DNA from: Bacteroidota bacterium
GTDB lineage: Bacteria; Bacteroidota; Bacteroidia; Flavobacteriales_D; Crocinitomicaceae
NCBI GenBank assembly: GCA_024280295.1
Contig: JAJRQK010000052.1
Location: forward strand, 1-53,428
Direction: 5' to 3'
Length of the DNA: 53,428 bases
Under the pieces are notes generated by a model. That model made no database searches. It saw only the letters and a program-made list of their open reading frames with translations, and had not been told where the DNA came from. This document shows, in pieces, positions 8,167 through 17,327 of this stretch (its first letter is position 1; each line of letters starts with the position of its first letter). The translations under genes were made by a program, and so were the position numbers.

Positions 8167-9177
8167 ATGATTTTTGTCACAGGAGGTACAGGTGTTTTGG
8201 GTTCACAGTTATTGTATGACTTAACCAAACAGTCCACTCAAATTCGTGCAATTTACCGTTCTGAAGCCAAGTTAAATCAAACCAAACGCTTTTTCGCATT
8301 GCTTAATCCCGATAGTTGGCAAGATCAGTTTCAACAAATTGAATGGTTGATCGGAGATGTTTTAGATGTTGTACTTCTGGAAGAGCAGATGAAAGGATGT
8401 ACGCATGTCTATCATTGCGCCGCGATCGTTTCATTCCACAAATCAGACTTCAACCAAATGATTCAAACTAATCGTTATGGGACTGCAAATGTGATAAATG
8501 TTTGTTTAGGTTTAGCAATTGAGAAACTTTGCTATGTGAGTTCTACTGCGGCAATTGGTGGCGATAGCGACAAGATCATAACGGAAGATACCAAATGGAA
8601 ACTCTCTCCAACGACAACGGGTTACTCTGTTTCTAAGTACTCAGCAGAAAAAGAAGTTTGGCGAGGGATTGAAGAAGGTCTTAACGCAGTCATGGTTAAT
8701 CCGTGCGTAATTATTGGTGCTGGAAATTGGAATGACAGTTCATTAACACTCTTCAAAACACTCGAAAAAGGGATGAGCTATTATCCTCCAGGATCAAATG
8801 CAACTGTGGATTCGAGGGATGTAAGTTCGGTTATGATCAAATTGATGAACTCCGAAATTTCTGGTGAACGATTCTTGTGCACTGGGTCAAATCATACTTT
8901 CCGGGATTTAATGACGGAAATTTCATCTCAGTTGAAGGTCAAACCGCCTCGAAAACTAGCAAAGCGATGGATGGTCAACTTTGTCCGTAGAATGATGAAA
9001 ATTGGCTACCTTTTCAGCTCGAAAAAACCTTCAGTGACTAAGGAAGGTGTTAATGCACTATTCAGTAATCGATGTTATGACAGTTCAAAAGTGAAAAAGG
9101 CTTTGGGTATTGAGTTTTATGGATTAAAGGAAAGTGTGAAGCATACTATTGACAATCGCTTTCAAGACAAAAAGTAA
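8167..9177 (+). CDS. NAD(P)-dependent epimerase/dehydratase-like extended SDR
   Basis: 336 residues with a Rossmann nucleotide-binding motif TGGTGVLG at residues 5-12, the NAD-binding YHCAAIV segment and the catalytic pair YSVSK (Tyr-X3-Lys) with an upstream SSTAA serine. The overall order matches the extended short-chain dehydrogenases related to dihydroflavonol reductase and 3-beta-hydroxysteroid dehydrogenase. The substrate cannot be read from the sequence. It is a cytoplasmic enzyme with no signal peptide and stands alone, with a divergent lipoprotein gene upstream and a convergent gene downstream. Confidence 0.85.
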   Translation: MIFVTGGTGVLGSQLLYDLTKQSTQIRAIYRSEAKLNQTKRFFALLNPDSWQDQFQQIEWLIGDVLDVVLLEEQMKGCTHVYHCAAIVSFHKSDFNQMIQTNRYGTANVINVCLGLAIEKLCYVSSTAAIGGDSDKIITEDTKWKLSPTTTGYSVSKYSAEKEVWRGIEEGLNAVMVNPCVIIGAGNWNDSSLTLFKTLEKGMSYYPPGSNATVDSRDVSSVMIKLMNSEISGERFLCTGSNHTFRDLMTEISSQLKVKPPRKLAKRWMVNFVRRMMKIGYLFSSKKPSVTKEGVNALFSNRCYDSSKVKKALGIEFYGLKESVKHTIDNRFQDKK

Positions 9178-9319
9178 GTAGTTGCTGCATGCTCAAATTG
9201 GTCGATGAAGATTCTTCTGAACGCACTATTTAACAATGTGAATTGAGTTACAATAGATTTAAAGCTGAAATGATCAATAAAACATTAAGTTGTGAGCTAC
9301 AATTTGATAACGAGGTTGT

Positions 9320-10201
9320 CTAAAAGAAATCGTAATCCTGAAATCGTAGAATTAAAATAAAGCCAGTGCTGACTTGACGTGTTAAGACGGCTGATAGCAA
9401 TTTAGATTTACTGTTGTAGATAATTTGAATGTCCGTAGTAAAAATACCGTTCTTATAGATGTGCTTCTCGATCAAATTTCCAAGATCGTCATACTTGAAC
9501 TTCATTTCTTCTAAAACACCTTCTTTACGGTTGCTTGTCTTTCTAATTGCTGCCAATTTCCCTTCTCGATTGTATTCGTAAGCAAAAGTATATACTGTCG
9601 ACGTCATTTTGATCCGCTCCACCACTTCAACCAAATAACCCAGTTCATTGTAGTTGTAGAATTCATCCAAGTAAGCTAGATCGTAGTTGTTGTAGCGTGT
9701 TCGCTTCTCTTGAAGGTCGTAATTCTTATATTCAATGCGCTCCTTATTAAAGGAAAGCGTCCGAACAATGTTACTTGCACTATCAATTTCTCGAATAAAC
9801 TCTTCTTGAATTACTCTTCCGATGGAATCATTTGTGTAGAGTACAGTTGTGAATCCTTCCAAATCTGTTTTCCGGTGACTTGCCAGAAACCCTTGATCAT
9901 CGTAACTAAAAATGTTCCAAGTGGTATCCTTGGTTCCATCGTCAGCGCGGGTTTCATAAGTTGATCTTAAGTGACCTGATTTATCGAACTCGTAAACGTG
10001 TTTATAGGTTGTTTCACGCATTGCTGCTCCATCCTTCTTGTAGGTATATGTACCGATGAGTCGCTTGAGTTTATTTTCTTTGACAAAATCAACATTAAAA
10101 AATGGTTTATCGGTAAATGCCTCACCGTGACGATTATCTAGGACTTGTCCATTGACAGACAGCATCGAAATAAGAAATAAGAACGTAATTGAATATTTCA
10201 C
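9320..10201 (-). CDS. Exported protein with YD/RHS-like repeats
   Basis: 293 residues starting with a signal peptide (MKYSITFLFLISMLS, cleavage near VNGQ). The mature part has about ten repeated units of the type Tyr-(Asp/Asn)-x2-Gly-x-(Leu/Val), for example FDKSGHLRSTYE, YDDQGFLASH, NSIGR-like units and YDDLGNLIEK. These resemble the YD repeats of RHS-family proteins but without the large cage or a toxin domain. Such short secreted versions are common in Bacteroidota and uncharacterised. It ends with an aromatic-rich tail and shows no T9SS domain. Confidence 0.7.
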   Translation of the reverse strand: MKYSITFLFLISMLSVNGQVLDNRHGEAFTDKPFFNVDFVKENKLKRLIGTYTYKKDGAAMRETTYKHVYEFDKSGHLRSTYETRADDGTKDTTWNIFSYDDQGFLASHRKTDLEGFTTVLYTNDSIGRVIQEEFIREIDSASNIVRTLSFNKERIEYKNYDLQEKRTRYNNYDLAYLDEFYNYNELGYLVEVVERIKMTSTVYTFAYEYNREGKLAAIRKTSNRKEGVLEEMKFKYDDLGNLIEKHIYKNGIFTTDIQIIYNSKSKLLSAVLTRQVSTGFILILRFQDYDFF

Positions 10202-10252
10202 AGTACAAAAGAAACAAAAATCGATCCGTATGTATGCCTGTTAAACGAAACT

Positions 10253-12280
10253 TTATCCATGATCAGCATTTGATAACGCGTTTATGGCATCCGTAATACT
10301 TTCCGTTGGAAGAAAACACGTCTCGTCGGCACAAACATGAATCATGGTCTTTTCATCACTCATTTTATCATTAAAAATGGGAAGATTGGAGTTTGAAATC
10401 GTCCCCACAAACAAGGCATCATCGAGGATTTCCTGCTGCAAGGATTTCATTTTCGCTCGTGCCTCTGGACCTGTTACAACAATTTCATAATGCCCGTACA
10501 CCATGTGATTCAATAAGACTCCCCAGTTCGAATAACCGGATCCATACATTTCCATGCCATCGTAAACATTTGAAAGCATCTGTTTCGATAGTTCACTGAA
10601 GCGGTCATCACGATAGTATTTTGCTAGGTAAAATAGATTCCTAGCCATCACAGAATTACTCGCTGGAATTACGTTGTCATTGATTTCCATTTTTCGTGCA
10701 ATCAACTTTGTGGAGGATGGCGTAAAGAAAAACATTTGTGAAACCTCATCGTGAAAATGATCGAGCGTGTAATCTGTCAACTGTTTCGATAGATCCAACC
10801 AATGTTCATCTAAAGTCACTTGATAAGTTGAAATAAATGCGGCAATAACATGTGCATAATCTTCTAAAAAACCATCAACAGTTGATTTTCCATTTTTAAA
10901 CGATCTCCAGAGTGATCCGTCTTTTTTAAACTGTTTATTTGCTATCCATTTAGCGTTCTTCAAGAGTGATAGCATGATTTCATCTTCTTGAAAGACCATG
11001 TAAGCATCGCACAATCCTTTGAGCGCCATAGCATTCCATGAGGTCAAACATTTATCATCCAAGCCTGGTCTTATTCGGTTCGATCTTTCTTGAAGCAAAC
11101 GTTCATTGAGGTCTAAAATTCGATCTCTCAACTCTTCAACTGACCACGACATTTTCTTGCAAAATTCCGAATCAGATGTCGTTCTCAATAAGATGTAATT
11201 ATCCTCTTCCCAGAATCCGCGTTGATTTACACTGTAAAAATCATAAACCCAATCATCTTTGGATGTCAAAACCGCATCCAATTCCAACTTCTTCCAAACA
11301 TAAAATTTTCCCTCAACTCCTTCACTGTCGGCATCAAGAGCAGCATAAAACGCACCTGATTCAGACAACATTTCACGCTCCATCCACCGTATCGTTTGAA
11401 GCACAATTCGTTTGTAAAGTGGTTTCTTAAAAATACGATATGCTTTGCTGTAAATAGTAAGTAATTGTCCATTATCATACAACATCTTCTCAAAATGCGG
11501 AACTTTCCAAAGCATATCGACTGAATACCGAGAAAATCCACCTCCAATTTGATCGTAAATTCCACCCATTGCCATTTTATCTAAGGTTAACTCAACATGA
11601 GATTTCACTGTTTCATCTTTCGAATTAAGCGCGTAATCAAGTTGAAATTCAATATTAGAGGGCAATGGAAATTTGGGTGCTCGACTATTTCCTCCTTCGT
11701 AACGATCAAAATTCTTCGACCATCTCTGCACTAGTTCTTTTAAATGAGATTCATTGAAATTACTCGTGAATTCTGTCTTTGTAACAAGTTCACTTGCACT
11801 AATTCCTTCATGTAAATTTGCAGCATACTCGTGCATTTTCTCCAAATCATTCTCGAATGTATGATTCAACGAATTTAAGATGTGTGTCCATTGATCTTTC
11901 GGGAAGTATGTTCCGCCATATACAGGACGACCATCTGGAAGCGTAAAACAATTTAGCGGCCAACCTCCTTTTTGCGTCATAAGTTGGACTGCTGTCATGT
12001 AAACTTGATCAACATCTGGGCGTTCCTCGCGATCTACTTTCACATTGATAAAATACTTGTTCATTAACGCGGCAACTTCTTCACTTTCGAACGATTCGTG
12101 TTCCATCACATGACACCAATGACAGGCGGAATAACCAACACTGATCAAAACCAGTTTATTCTCCTTTTTTGCTCGATCGAAAACATCATCCGACCATGCT
12201 ACCCAGTTCACAGGATTGTGCGCATGCTGTAATAAATAGGGTGACGACTCTTGAATGAGATCATTGATGAATTTTTCCAT
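10253..12280 (-). CDS. Thioredoxin-domain protein of the YyaL/DUF255 family
   Basis: 675 residues, the usual length of the family (human homologue SPATA20). The N-terminus has the family start [15 protein letters not shown] and a thioredoxin-like fold with the redox pair CHWC at residues 53-56, then REERPDVD and GGWPL motifs. The remainder is an (alpha/alpha)6-barrel-like domain resembling N-acylglucosamine epimerases and cellobiose epimerases, with [26 protein letters not shown] and [13 protein letters not shown]. The physiological role is unknown. It has no signal peptide and is divergently arranged with the YfhO-like gene, with 69 nt between starts. Confidence 0.92.
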   Translation of the reverse strand: MEKFINDLIQESSPYLLQHAHNPVNWVAWSDDVFDRAKKENKLVLISVGYSACHWCHVMEHESFESEEVAALMNKYFINVKVDREERPDVDQVYMTAVQLMTQKGGWPLNCFTLPDGRPVYGGTYFPKDQWTHILNSLNHTFENDLEKMHEYAANLHEGISASELVTKTEFTSNFNESHLKELVQRWSKNFDRYEGGNSRAPKFPLPSNIEFQLDYALNSKDETVKSHVELTLDKMAMGGIYDQIGGGFSRYSVDMLWKVPHFEKMLYDNGQLLTIYSKAYRIFKKPLYKRIVLQTIRWMEREMLSESGAFYAALDADSEGVEGKFYVWKKLELDAVLTSKDDWVYDFYSVNQRGFWEEDNYILLRTTSDSEFCKKMSWSVEELRDRILDLNERLLQERSNRIRPGLDDKCLTSWNAMALKGLCDAYMVFQEDEIMLSLLKNAKWIANKQFKKDGSLWRSFKNGKSTVDGFLEDYAHVIAAFISTYQVTLDEHWLDLSKQLTDYTLDHFHDEVSQMFFFTPSSTKLIARKMEINDNVIPASNSVMARNLFYLAKYYRDDRFSELSKQMLSNVYDGMEMYGSGYSNWGVLLNHMVYGHYEIVVTGPEARAKMKSLQQEILDDALFVGTISNSNLPIFNDKMSDEKTMIHVCADETCFLPTESITDAINALSNADHG

Positions 12281-12284
12281 GATG

Positions 12285-12292
12285 CGAAGTTA
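12285..12292 (-). promoter_or_regulatory. Candidate -7 box TAACTTCG for the YyaL-like gene
   Basis: On the minus strand TAACTTCG precedes the ATG at 12280 by 4 nt, identical in sequence and placement to the sites before 7418 and 8167. The predicted message would be leaderless or nearly so. Confidence 0.35.
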
Positions 12293-12334
12293 GATAATCT
12301 ATGTTCCAAAGTAACAATTCCGCATGATTGTTCG

Positions 12335-12342
12335 TACTTTCG
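12335..12342 (+). promoter_or_regulatory. Candidate -7 box TACTTTCG for the YfhO-like gene
   Basis: TACTTTCG is one change from TAnnTTTG and ends 7 nt before the ATG at 12350. It supports that start over the in-frame upstream ATG at 12251, which lies inside the divergent coding region. Confidence 0.35.
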
Positions 12343-12349
12343 ACCTGTG

Positions 12350-14461
12350 ATGAAGCGTTTTCCAAAACTTGTAGACTACTTAATCTTGTTGGTCGTGCTG
12401 ATTATTGCATTGTGGCCTTTGGTGACTGGTTCTGCGGTTATGAAGTGGGATGCAATGGATCTTTATCTTCCATGGAAACACTTTATTTCGGATGGATTAG
12501 CACATAATCAATTGCCACTTTGGAATCCTTATATCAACGCGGGATTTTCGCAAATGGGAGATCCTGGAAGTTGGTACCCTGTTAGCTGGATCATTGGTTG
12601 GGTATCTGGAAGCTATGGCATGGGGTGCCTGCATTTCGAATATCTCTTTCATCTCTACATTGGAGGAATAGGGTTCTACCTTCTCGGTAAATCGCATGGA
12701 TGGGTCAGAACCGCTTGCCTTGTGGGAGGTATAGGCTATATGCTTTCTGGAATAATGATCGGTAACGCGCAACACGTTGGCTGGGTTGTAAGTGCCGCTT
12801 GGATTCCTTGGATTCTTATTTATTTCCGGCACATTTTAACCTCTCCCAACTTTAAAAATGCCGTCATTCTTGCTTTGATTCTATTTCTGATGATTTCTGG
12901 TGGATATCCTGGCATGTTTATCGTGACCGCTTACATTCTAATTATTTACTTCGGAATTCATGTCTGGAAAACAGTGCGATCAAAGAATAAGTCTCAACTC
13001 AAAAAACAAATCATCTATTTTGCCATTGCTGGAGGAGTATTTATAGCATTAAGTCTAACTGTTCTTTTGGCTTCATTTGATATGTCGTCACTAATAACAC
13101 GAGGTGTTGGATTGAATGATAGAACCGATGTCTGGAATACGTTAAATGGGTCACTCACACCACAATCTTTAGTGTCCTATGTTTACCCTTTAGCAACTAT
13201 CATCAACGATCAATCTTTTTGGGGGGCGGATTTTTCCATGACGAATTGCTATTTTGGAGTTATCTCATTACTCTGTATTTTAACAGCTATTTTCCACCAA
13301 GGCGCACCAAAAAACATTCGCATTTATGCCCTGATTGGTTTATTCTTCGTAGGGATTGCCTTAGGGCAAGATTTACCATTCAGAAAATGGACGACCTATC
13401 TACCATTCATGGATTTGTTCCGATTCCCGTCGCTTTTTAGGCTATTTGCCCTCTTTTTCTTCTTGCTTTCGGCAGGGTCATCGATCAATTTTATTATCCG
13501 TTCCGACAAACTAAAAATGAAATTCACCTTTGTACTTTTGGTGTTTTCAGTGATTTTTGGATTAATCGCTCTACTCCTATTCTCAAATGTTGAATTATGG
13601 AAATACAAGCAGATTTTTAGCATTGGCTGGTTACATTTCATGGGGCAAGTCAATATAAAAGAGTTAATATTCTTACAGAGTTTATTATTGGTTGGACTGG
13701 TTGGTGGATTATGGGTTTTACTCCGCCTAAATAATATTTCTTGGAGAATAGCAATCATTATTTTCGTTTCGATAGAAGCAATTTCGTTTACTCGAATGAA
13801 TGCGTATTCAACCATTTTATATGATCGTTCATTATCAGATGCGTCTGTAGGCATGGACGACCTTCCATCAGGATATCCAACTCCATCTGTAACTTTGTCG
13901 TTAACTACGTTCAATGATGTTGATCAGAGCCAGCATTTCATTCAACTCTGGAAAAATCTTTCGATGTATCTGAAAACTCCAACCTTTGATGGGATAAGTC
14001 CTTATGCTTACCACACAATGGCTGAAGCAGTTGAAAGTGGAGAATTTGATAAGATTGTGAAATACCCACTTGTCTTTTTTGCTGATCGAATAGATGAACA
14101 GTCACATATCGATACAGCTAGTATTGACCAATTTTCATTCCGAAAACTGAGTATACAAACCTTTAACCCTAATCTTATCGCCATTGAAACAAACACCAAA
14201 TCCAAGGGAAAATATCTTGTCTATGTGCAAAATCAACATCCTTCTTGGAATGTTTATATCGATGGTCAACAGAGTAATATTCTTCGAGTAAGTGATACCT
14301 TCATGGCGGTTTGTATTCCAGCAGGTAAACATGTTATTGATTTCAAATTTGAACCGAGATCAATTATCAACGCAAGTTATGTAAGCCTCTCAACATTGCT
14401 ACTTAGTATTCTCTTCCTTCTAGTAGTATGGATTAAATCGTTAAAAAGTCAAAAAAAATGA
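12350..14461 (+). CDS. YfhO-family polytopic membrane protein
   Basis: About 703 residues with around 12 membrane helices and a C-terminal extracytoplasmic domain followed by one last helix. Motifs of the family are visible: DLYLPWKHF after the first helix, QLPLWNPYINAG, the glycine-rich GDPGSWYP, and near the C-terminus SWNVYIDGQQ followed by AVCIPAGKHVIDFKFEP. YfhO proteins are GT-C-like; Gram-positive YfhO glycosylates lipoteichoic acid, while Bacteroidota members have unknown acceptors. I start at 12350 (MKRFPKLVD); the longer frame from 12251 runs over the divergent gene. It may be functionally tied to the O-acylation genes 95 nt downstream. Confidence 0.85.
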   Translation: MKRFPKLVDYLILLVVLIIALWPLVTGSAVMKWDAMDLYLPWKHFISDGLAHNQLPLWNPYINAGFSQMGDPGSWYPVSWIIGWVSGSYGMGCLHFEYLFHLYIGGIGFYLLGKSHGWVRTACLVGGIGYMLSGIMIGNAQHVGWVVSAAWIPWILIYFRHILTSPNFKNAVILALILFLMISGGYPGMFIVTAYILIIYFGIHVWKTVRSKNKSQLKKQIIYFAIAGGVFIALSLTVLLASFDMSSLITRGVGLNDRTDVWNTLNGSLTPQSLVSYVYPLATIINDQSFWGADFSMTNCYFGVISLLCILTAIFHQGAPKNIRIYALIGLFFVGIALGQDLPFRKWTTYLPFMDLFRFPSLFRLFALFFFLLSAGSSINFIIRSDKLKMKFTFVLLVFSVIFGLIALLLFSNVELWKYKQIFSIGWLHFMGQVNIKELIFLQSLLLVGLVGGLWVLLRLNNISWRIAIIIFVSIEAISFTRMNAYSTILYDRSLSDASVGMDDLPSGYPTPSVTLSLTTFNDVDQSQHFIQLWKNLSMYLKTPTFDGISPYAYHTMAEAVESGEFDKIVKYPLVFFADRIDEQSHIDTASIDQFSFRKLSIQTFNPNLIAIETNTKSKGKYLVYVQNQHPSWNVYIDGQQSNILRVSDTFMAVCIPAGKHVIDFKFEPRSIINASYVSLSTLLLSILFLLVVWIKSLKSQKK

Positions 14462-14556
14462 ATCTTAAGAGTTATTCTCAATTCAGTTTTGATAAAAAAA
14501 TTAGATTTCACGTGGTTTAACAGCTAAAGCGGGTTAATTTTACTGATTACTCACCG

Positions 14557-16026
14557 TTGAAAGAAATACGTCCATATAAAATCGCCTTGTACATTCTTGG
14601 AATCATGCTGATTCTAAGTCCTGTTGTGTATTTCATACCTGATGAAGGTATAAAAACTGGATCAGTAGAATTAAACTTCTTAACGCTGGAAGATTTCATT
14701 CACCCGAAAAAACAAGTGAATGCTGACATCACCGATATCCTTGAGGACATCGATACATCATTAAATGCACCCATAAAACCATTGATAAAGCATCAAAATG
14801 ATTCTGATGGAAACATGGGGGCTCCAGGTGCGGGAAGTTTTGAAGTAGAAAGTTCCACGGAATTCCTAATGACTGAAACGGGTAAGGCAAATCTTCATAA
14901 ATTCTTCGAAATTCTCTCAAGTACAGCATCTAACAGAAATAAAATATCAATTCTTCACTACGGTGACTCTCAAATTGAAGGGGATCGAATGACTGGGTTT
15001 ATTCGCGAAAGAATTCAGCAACAATTTGGAGGAAATGGACCTGGACTCGTTCCTGCAACCAACGTTTACAACACTTACGCATTCAATCAAGACTATTCCG
15101 AAAACTTCAAACGCTATACTTGCTTTGGCGGTGCTTCACTCGATAATCGTAAATATGGAGTAATGGCATCGGCTTCGAGATTCACCGAAGAAATAGAGAT
15201 AGACTCAATCGACTTAGCTGAATTACCAGAACAAACAGGTTGGATTGAAGTCTCTCCTTCTGGACGCGCATATAGTAGAGCGAGATCTTACAATAATGTC
15301 AAAATGCATTACAATAGCTGTGTTGCTCCAACAATGCTTCGAGTCTATCAAAATGGATCAGTGATTCACGAAGACAGTCTTATTATGGACGGTGGACAAC
15401 ACTCTGTAAAACTCAATTTCGGATCGACACCAGGTGCGCTTAAATTCGAATTCACAGGGAAAGTTAGTCCGAATGTATGTGCATTTTCACTTGAGGGCGA
15501 TTACGGAGTGCAAGTTTCAAACATTGGCATGCGCGGATCGAGTGGAACAATTTGGGGAAGGATGAATCAGAGTATTTTGGCAACAATGTATGCTGAATTA
15601 AACACAAAATTGATCATCATGCAATTTGGCGGAAATTCGGTTCCATCATTTGTAGACAGCACTTCCGTTCGAAATTTTGCGAGCTATTTTCAAGGGCAAA
15701 TCAGTGCTGTAAAACGATTAAATCCTGGAGTAATGGTAATTGTAATTGGACCGAGTGACATGTCAGTTTATGATGATGGATTGCATGTAACTTACCCACT
15801 TCTACCCTACTGTGTTGATCGTATGATGGTAGCAACAAAAGCATCGGGAGCAGCCTATTGGAATCTATACGCGGGAATGGGTGGTTTTAATTCTATGCCA
15901 GCTTGGGTTGAGAAAGGACTCGCGGGTAAAGATTACATTCACTTCTCGAATGCTGGTTCTAAATTCGCGTCACAAATGTTCTACAATGCATTAATGTCGG
16001 AATACGCTAAATGGAAAAGTAATTAG
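14557..16026 (+). CDS. Membrane-anchored SGNH-hydrolase-like protein (first of pair)
   Basis: 489 residues starting at a TTG: MKEIRPYK followed by one hydrophobic anchor (about residues 9-27), so the catalytic part faces the periplasm. SGNH block I is HYGDSQIEGDR with the serine in GDSQ at 136-139. Block III is FGGNS. Block V is KDYIHFSNAG with Asp459 and His462, so the full catalytic triad is present. Between blocks sits an inserted beta domain with GRAYSRARSY. It overlaps the next gene by 1 nt and precedes an MBOAT gene. By analogy with AlgX/AlgJ or PatB, a role as periplasmic O-acetyltransferase or esterase is likely; the substrate is unknown. Confidence 0.82.
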   Translation: MKEIRPYKIALYILGIMLILSPVVYFIPDEGIKTGSVELNFLTLEDFIHPKKQVNADITDILEDIDTSLNAPIKPLIKHQNDSDGNMGAPGAGSFEVESSTEFLMTETGKANLHKFFEILSSTASNRNKISILHYGDSQIEGDRMTGFIRERIQQQFGGNGPGLVPATNVYNTYAFNQDYSENFKRYTCFGGASLDNRKYGVMASASRFTEEIEIDSIDLAELPEQTGWIEVSPSGRAYSRARSYNNVKMHYNSCVAPTMLRVYQNGSVIHEDSLIMDGGQHSVKLNFGSTPGALKFEFTGKVSPNVCAFSLEGDYGVQVSNIGMRGSSGTIWGRMNQSILATMYAELNTKLIIMQFGGNSVPSFVDSTSVRNFASYFQGQISAVKRLNPGVMVIVIGPSDMSVYDDGLHVTYPLLPYCVDRMMVATKASGAAYWNLYAGMGGFNSMPAWVEKGLAGKDYIHFSNAGSKFASQMFYNALMSEYAKWKSN

Positions 16027-17327
16027 TGAAGGTTCTCATTTACATAGCGCTTTTTTTAACTCCATTTACTGGATTTTCGCAAGATACAGTTAGGTTAAAC
16101 ACCTATAAATATCCTGATTTTCGAACGATGGACACGGCACTTCGATCAACCTACCCATTTGTAAAATTCGAAGTGAATAATTACAAATTTTACTCAAAGC
16201 AAAGCAAGAATTTCACCGATTTCTACAACAAGTTAATGACTATCGTAGAGACCAAAAAGGGGAAATTAAATATTTATCATATTGGAGGATCACATATTCA
16301 GGCGGATATTTACACGAATGATGTTCGTATGAATTTACAAACGAAATGGCCAGATATTACTGGTGAACGAGGTTGGGTATTCCCATTTGATTTAGCACAA
16401 ACGAACAATCCTGGGAACTATGAATTTTCATCCCCGAACAAATGGAAAGGATTGAGAAGTGTGAACCACAAACCATCGAAATACGGAGTCGATTATGGAG
16501 TTCTAGGTGCGATGATTACCTGTCCAGACTCAGTAATAACTATTAAATTTAAACACGATAGAACAATTGTCAAACCGCCATTTAATCATGTTCGAATATT
16601 TCACAACATTGGCGAGTTCCCCTATTGGATGCATTTTGGCGGAGATGACATTCTTGTAGTAAACATCACCAACAATCCAGAAATTGGCTATTCTGATATT
16701 TACCTAACTGATGCTGTAGACACATTAAACATTCAGTTTCAACGAAAAAAATCACGCGCACCAGAACTTGAAATTTACGGCTTCATTCTGATGAATGATG
16801 ATCCTGGGATTTCATTCACGTCAATAGGAATTAATGGTGCTGGTTTGTACACCTATCTCGGAAATAAACGCTTTGAAGAGCAATTAATGACCTATCCACC
16901 CGACTTCTTTGCTTTTGCAGTTGGGACGAACGATGGGAATACCACTTTCGCGAAGTTTAAGCCTGGAGTGTACAAACGAAACTTGGAGAAAGTCATGCAA
17001 ATGGTGCTTCGAACGAATCCTAATTGTGCTTTATTGCTAACCGTTCCGAACGATTCGTATTACAGGAGAAGATATCTCAATAAAAATATTGCTAGAGAGC
17101 GAACAGTGATTATTGAACTAGCGGCAGAATACAATATGGCTGTTTGGGATATGTATGGAATTATGGGAGAACTCGGTTCTTCAAAAACTTGGCGAAATAA
17201 CAAACTGATGCGGAATGATATGATTCATTTCACACATACTGGCTATCACTTCAAAGGCGATTTATATTATGACGCATTCTTGAAGTTCATGGATCAAATG
17301 GAACTTGAAACTAATTCGATAAACTGA
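16026..17327 (+). CDS. Secreted SGNH-hydrolase-like protein (second of pair)
   Basis: 433 residues from a GTG that overlaps the previous stop by 1 nt. A signal peptide (MKVLIYIALFLTPF, cleavage near GFSQ) sends it to the periplasm. Block I reads HIGGSHIQAD: the serine at residue 89 is kept but the usual aspartate of GDSH is a glycine. Block III is VGTNDGN and block V is NDMIHFTHTG with Asp398 and His401. It is therefore a plausible active SGNH enzyme with a variant oxyanion loop. Paired with the upstream SGNH protein and the downstream MBOAT protein by overlapping start and stop codons. Confidence 0.82.
   Translation: MKVLIYIALFLTPFTGFSQDTVRLNTYKYPDFRTMDTALRSTYPFVKFEVNNYKFYSKQSKNFTDFYNKLMTIVETKKGKLNIYHIGGSHIQADIYTNDVRMNLQTKWPDITGERGWVFPFDLAQTNNPGNYEFSSPNKWKGLRSVNHKPSKYGVDYGVLGAMITCPDSVITIKFKHDRTIVKPPFNHVRIFHNIGEFPYWMHFGGDDILVVNITNNPEIGYSDIYLTDAVDTLNIQFQRKKSRAPELEIYGFILMNDDPGISFTSIGINGAGLYTYLGNKRFEEQLMTYPPDFFAFAVGTNDGNTTFAKFKPGVYKRNLEKVMQMVLRTNPNCALLLTVPNDSYYRRRYLNKNIARERTVIIELAAEYNMAVWDMYGIMGELGSSKTWRNNKLMRNDMIHFTHTGYHFKGDLYYDAFLKFMDQMELETNSIN

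Noticed and set aside
9320-10201. RHS/polymorphic toxin
   Set aside because: Only about ten short YD-like units, no shell-sized repeat region and no C-terminal toxin domain or immunity gene.
12251-12349. Upstream extension of the YfhO-like gene
   Set aside because: The extra codons overlap the divergent YyaL-like gene and lie before a likely -7 box; the membrane protein begins naturally at 12350.
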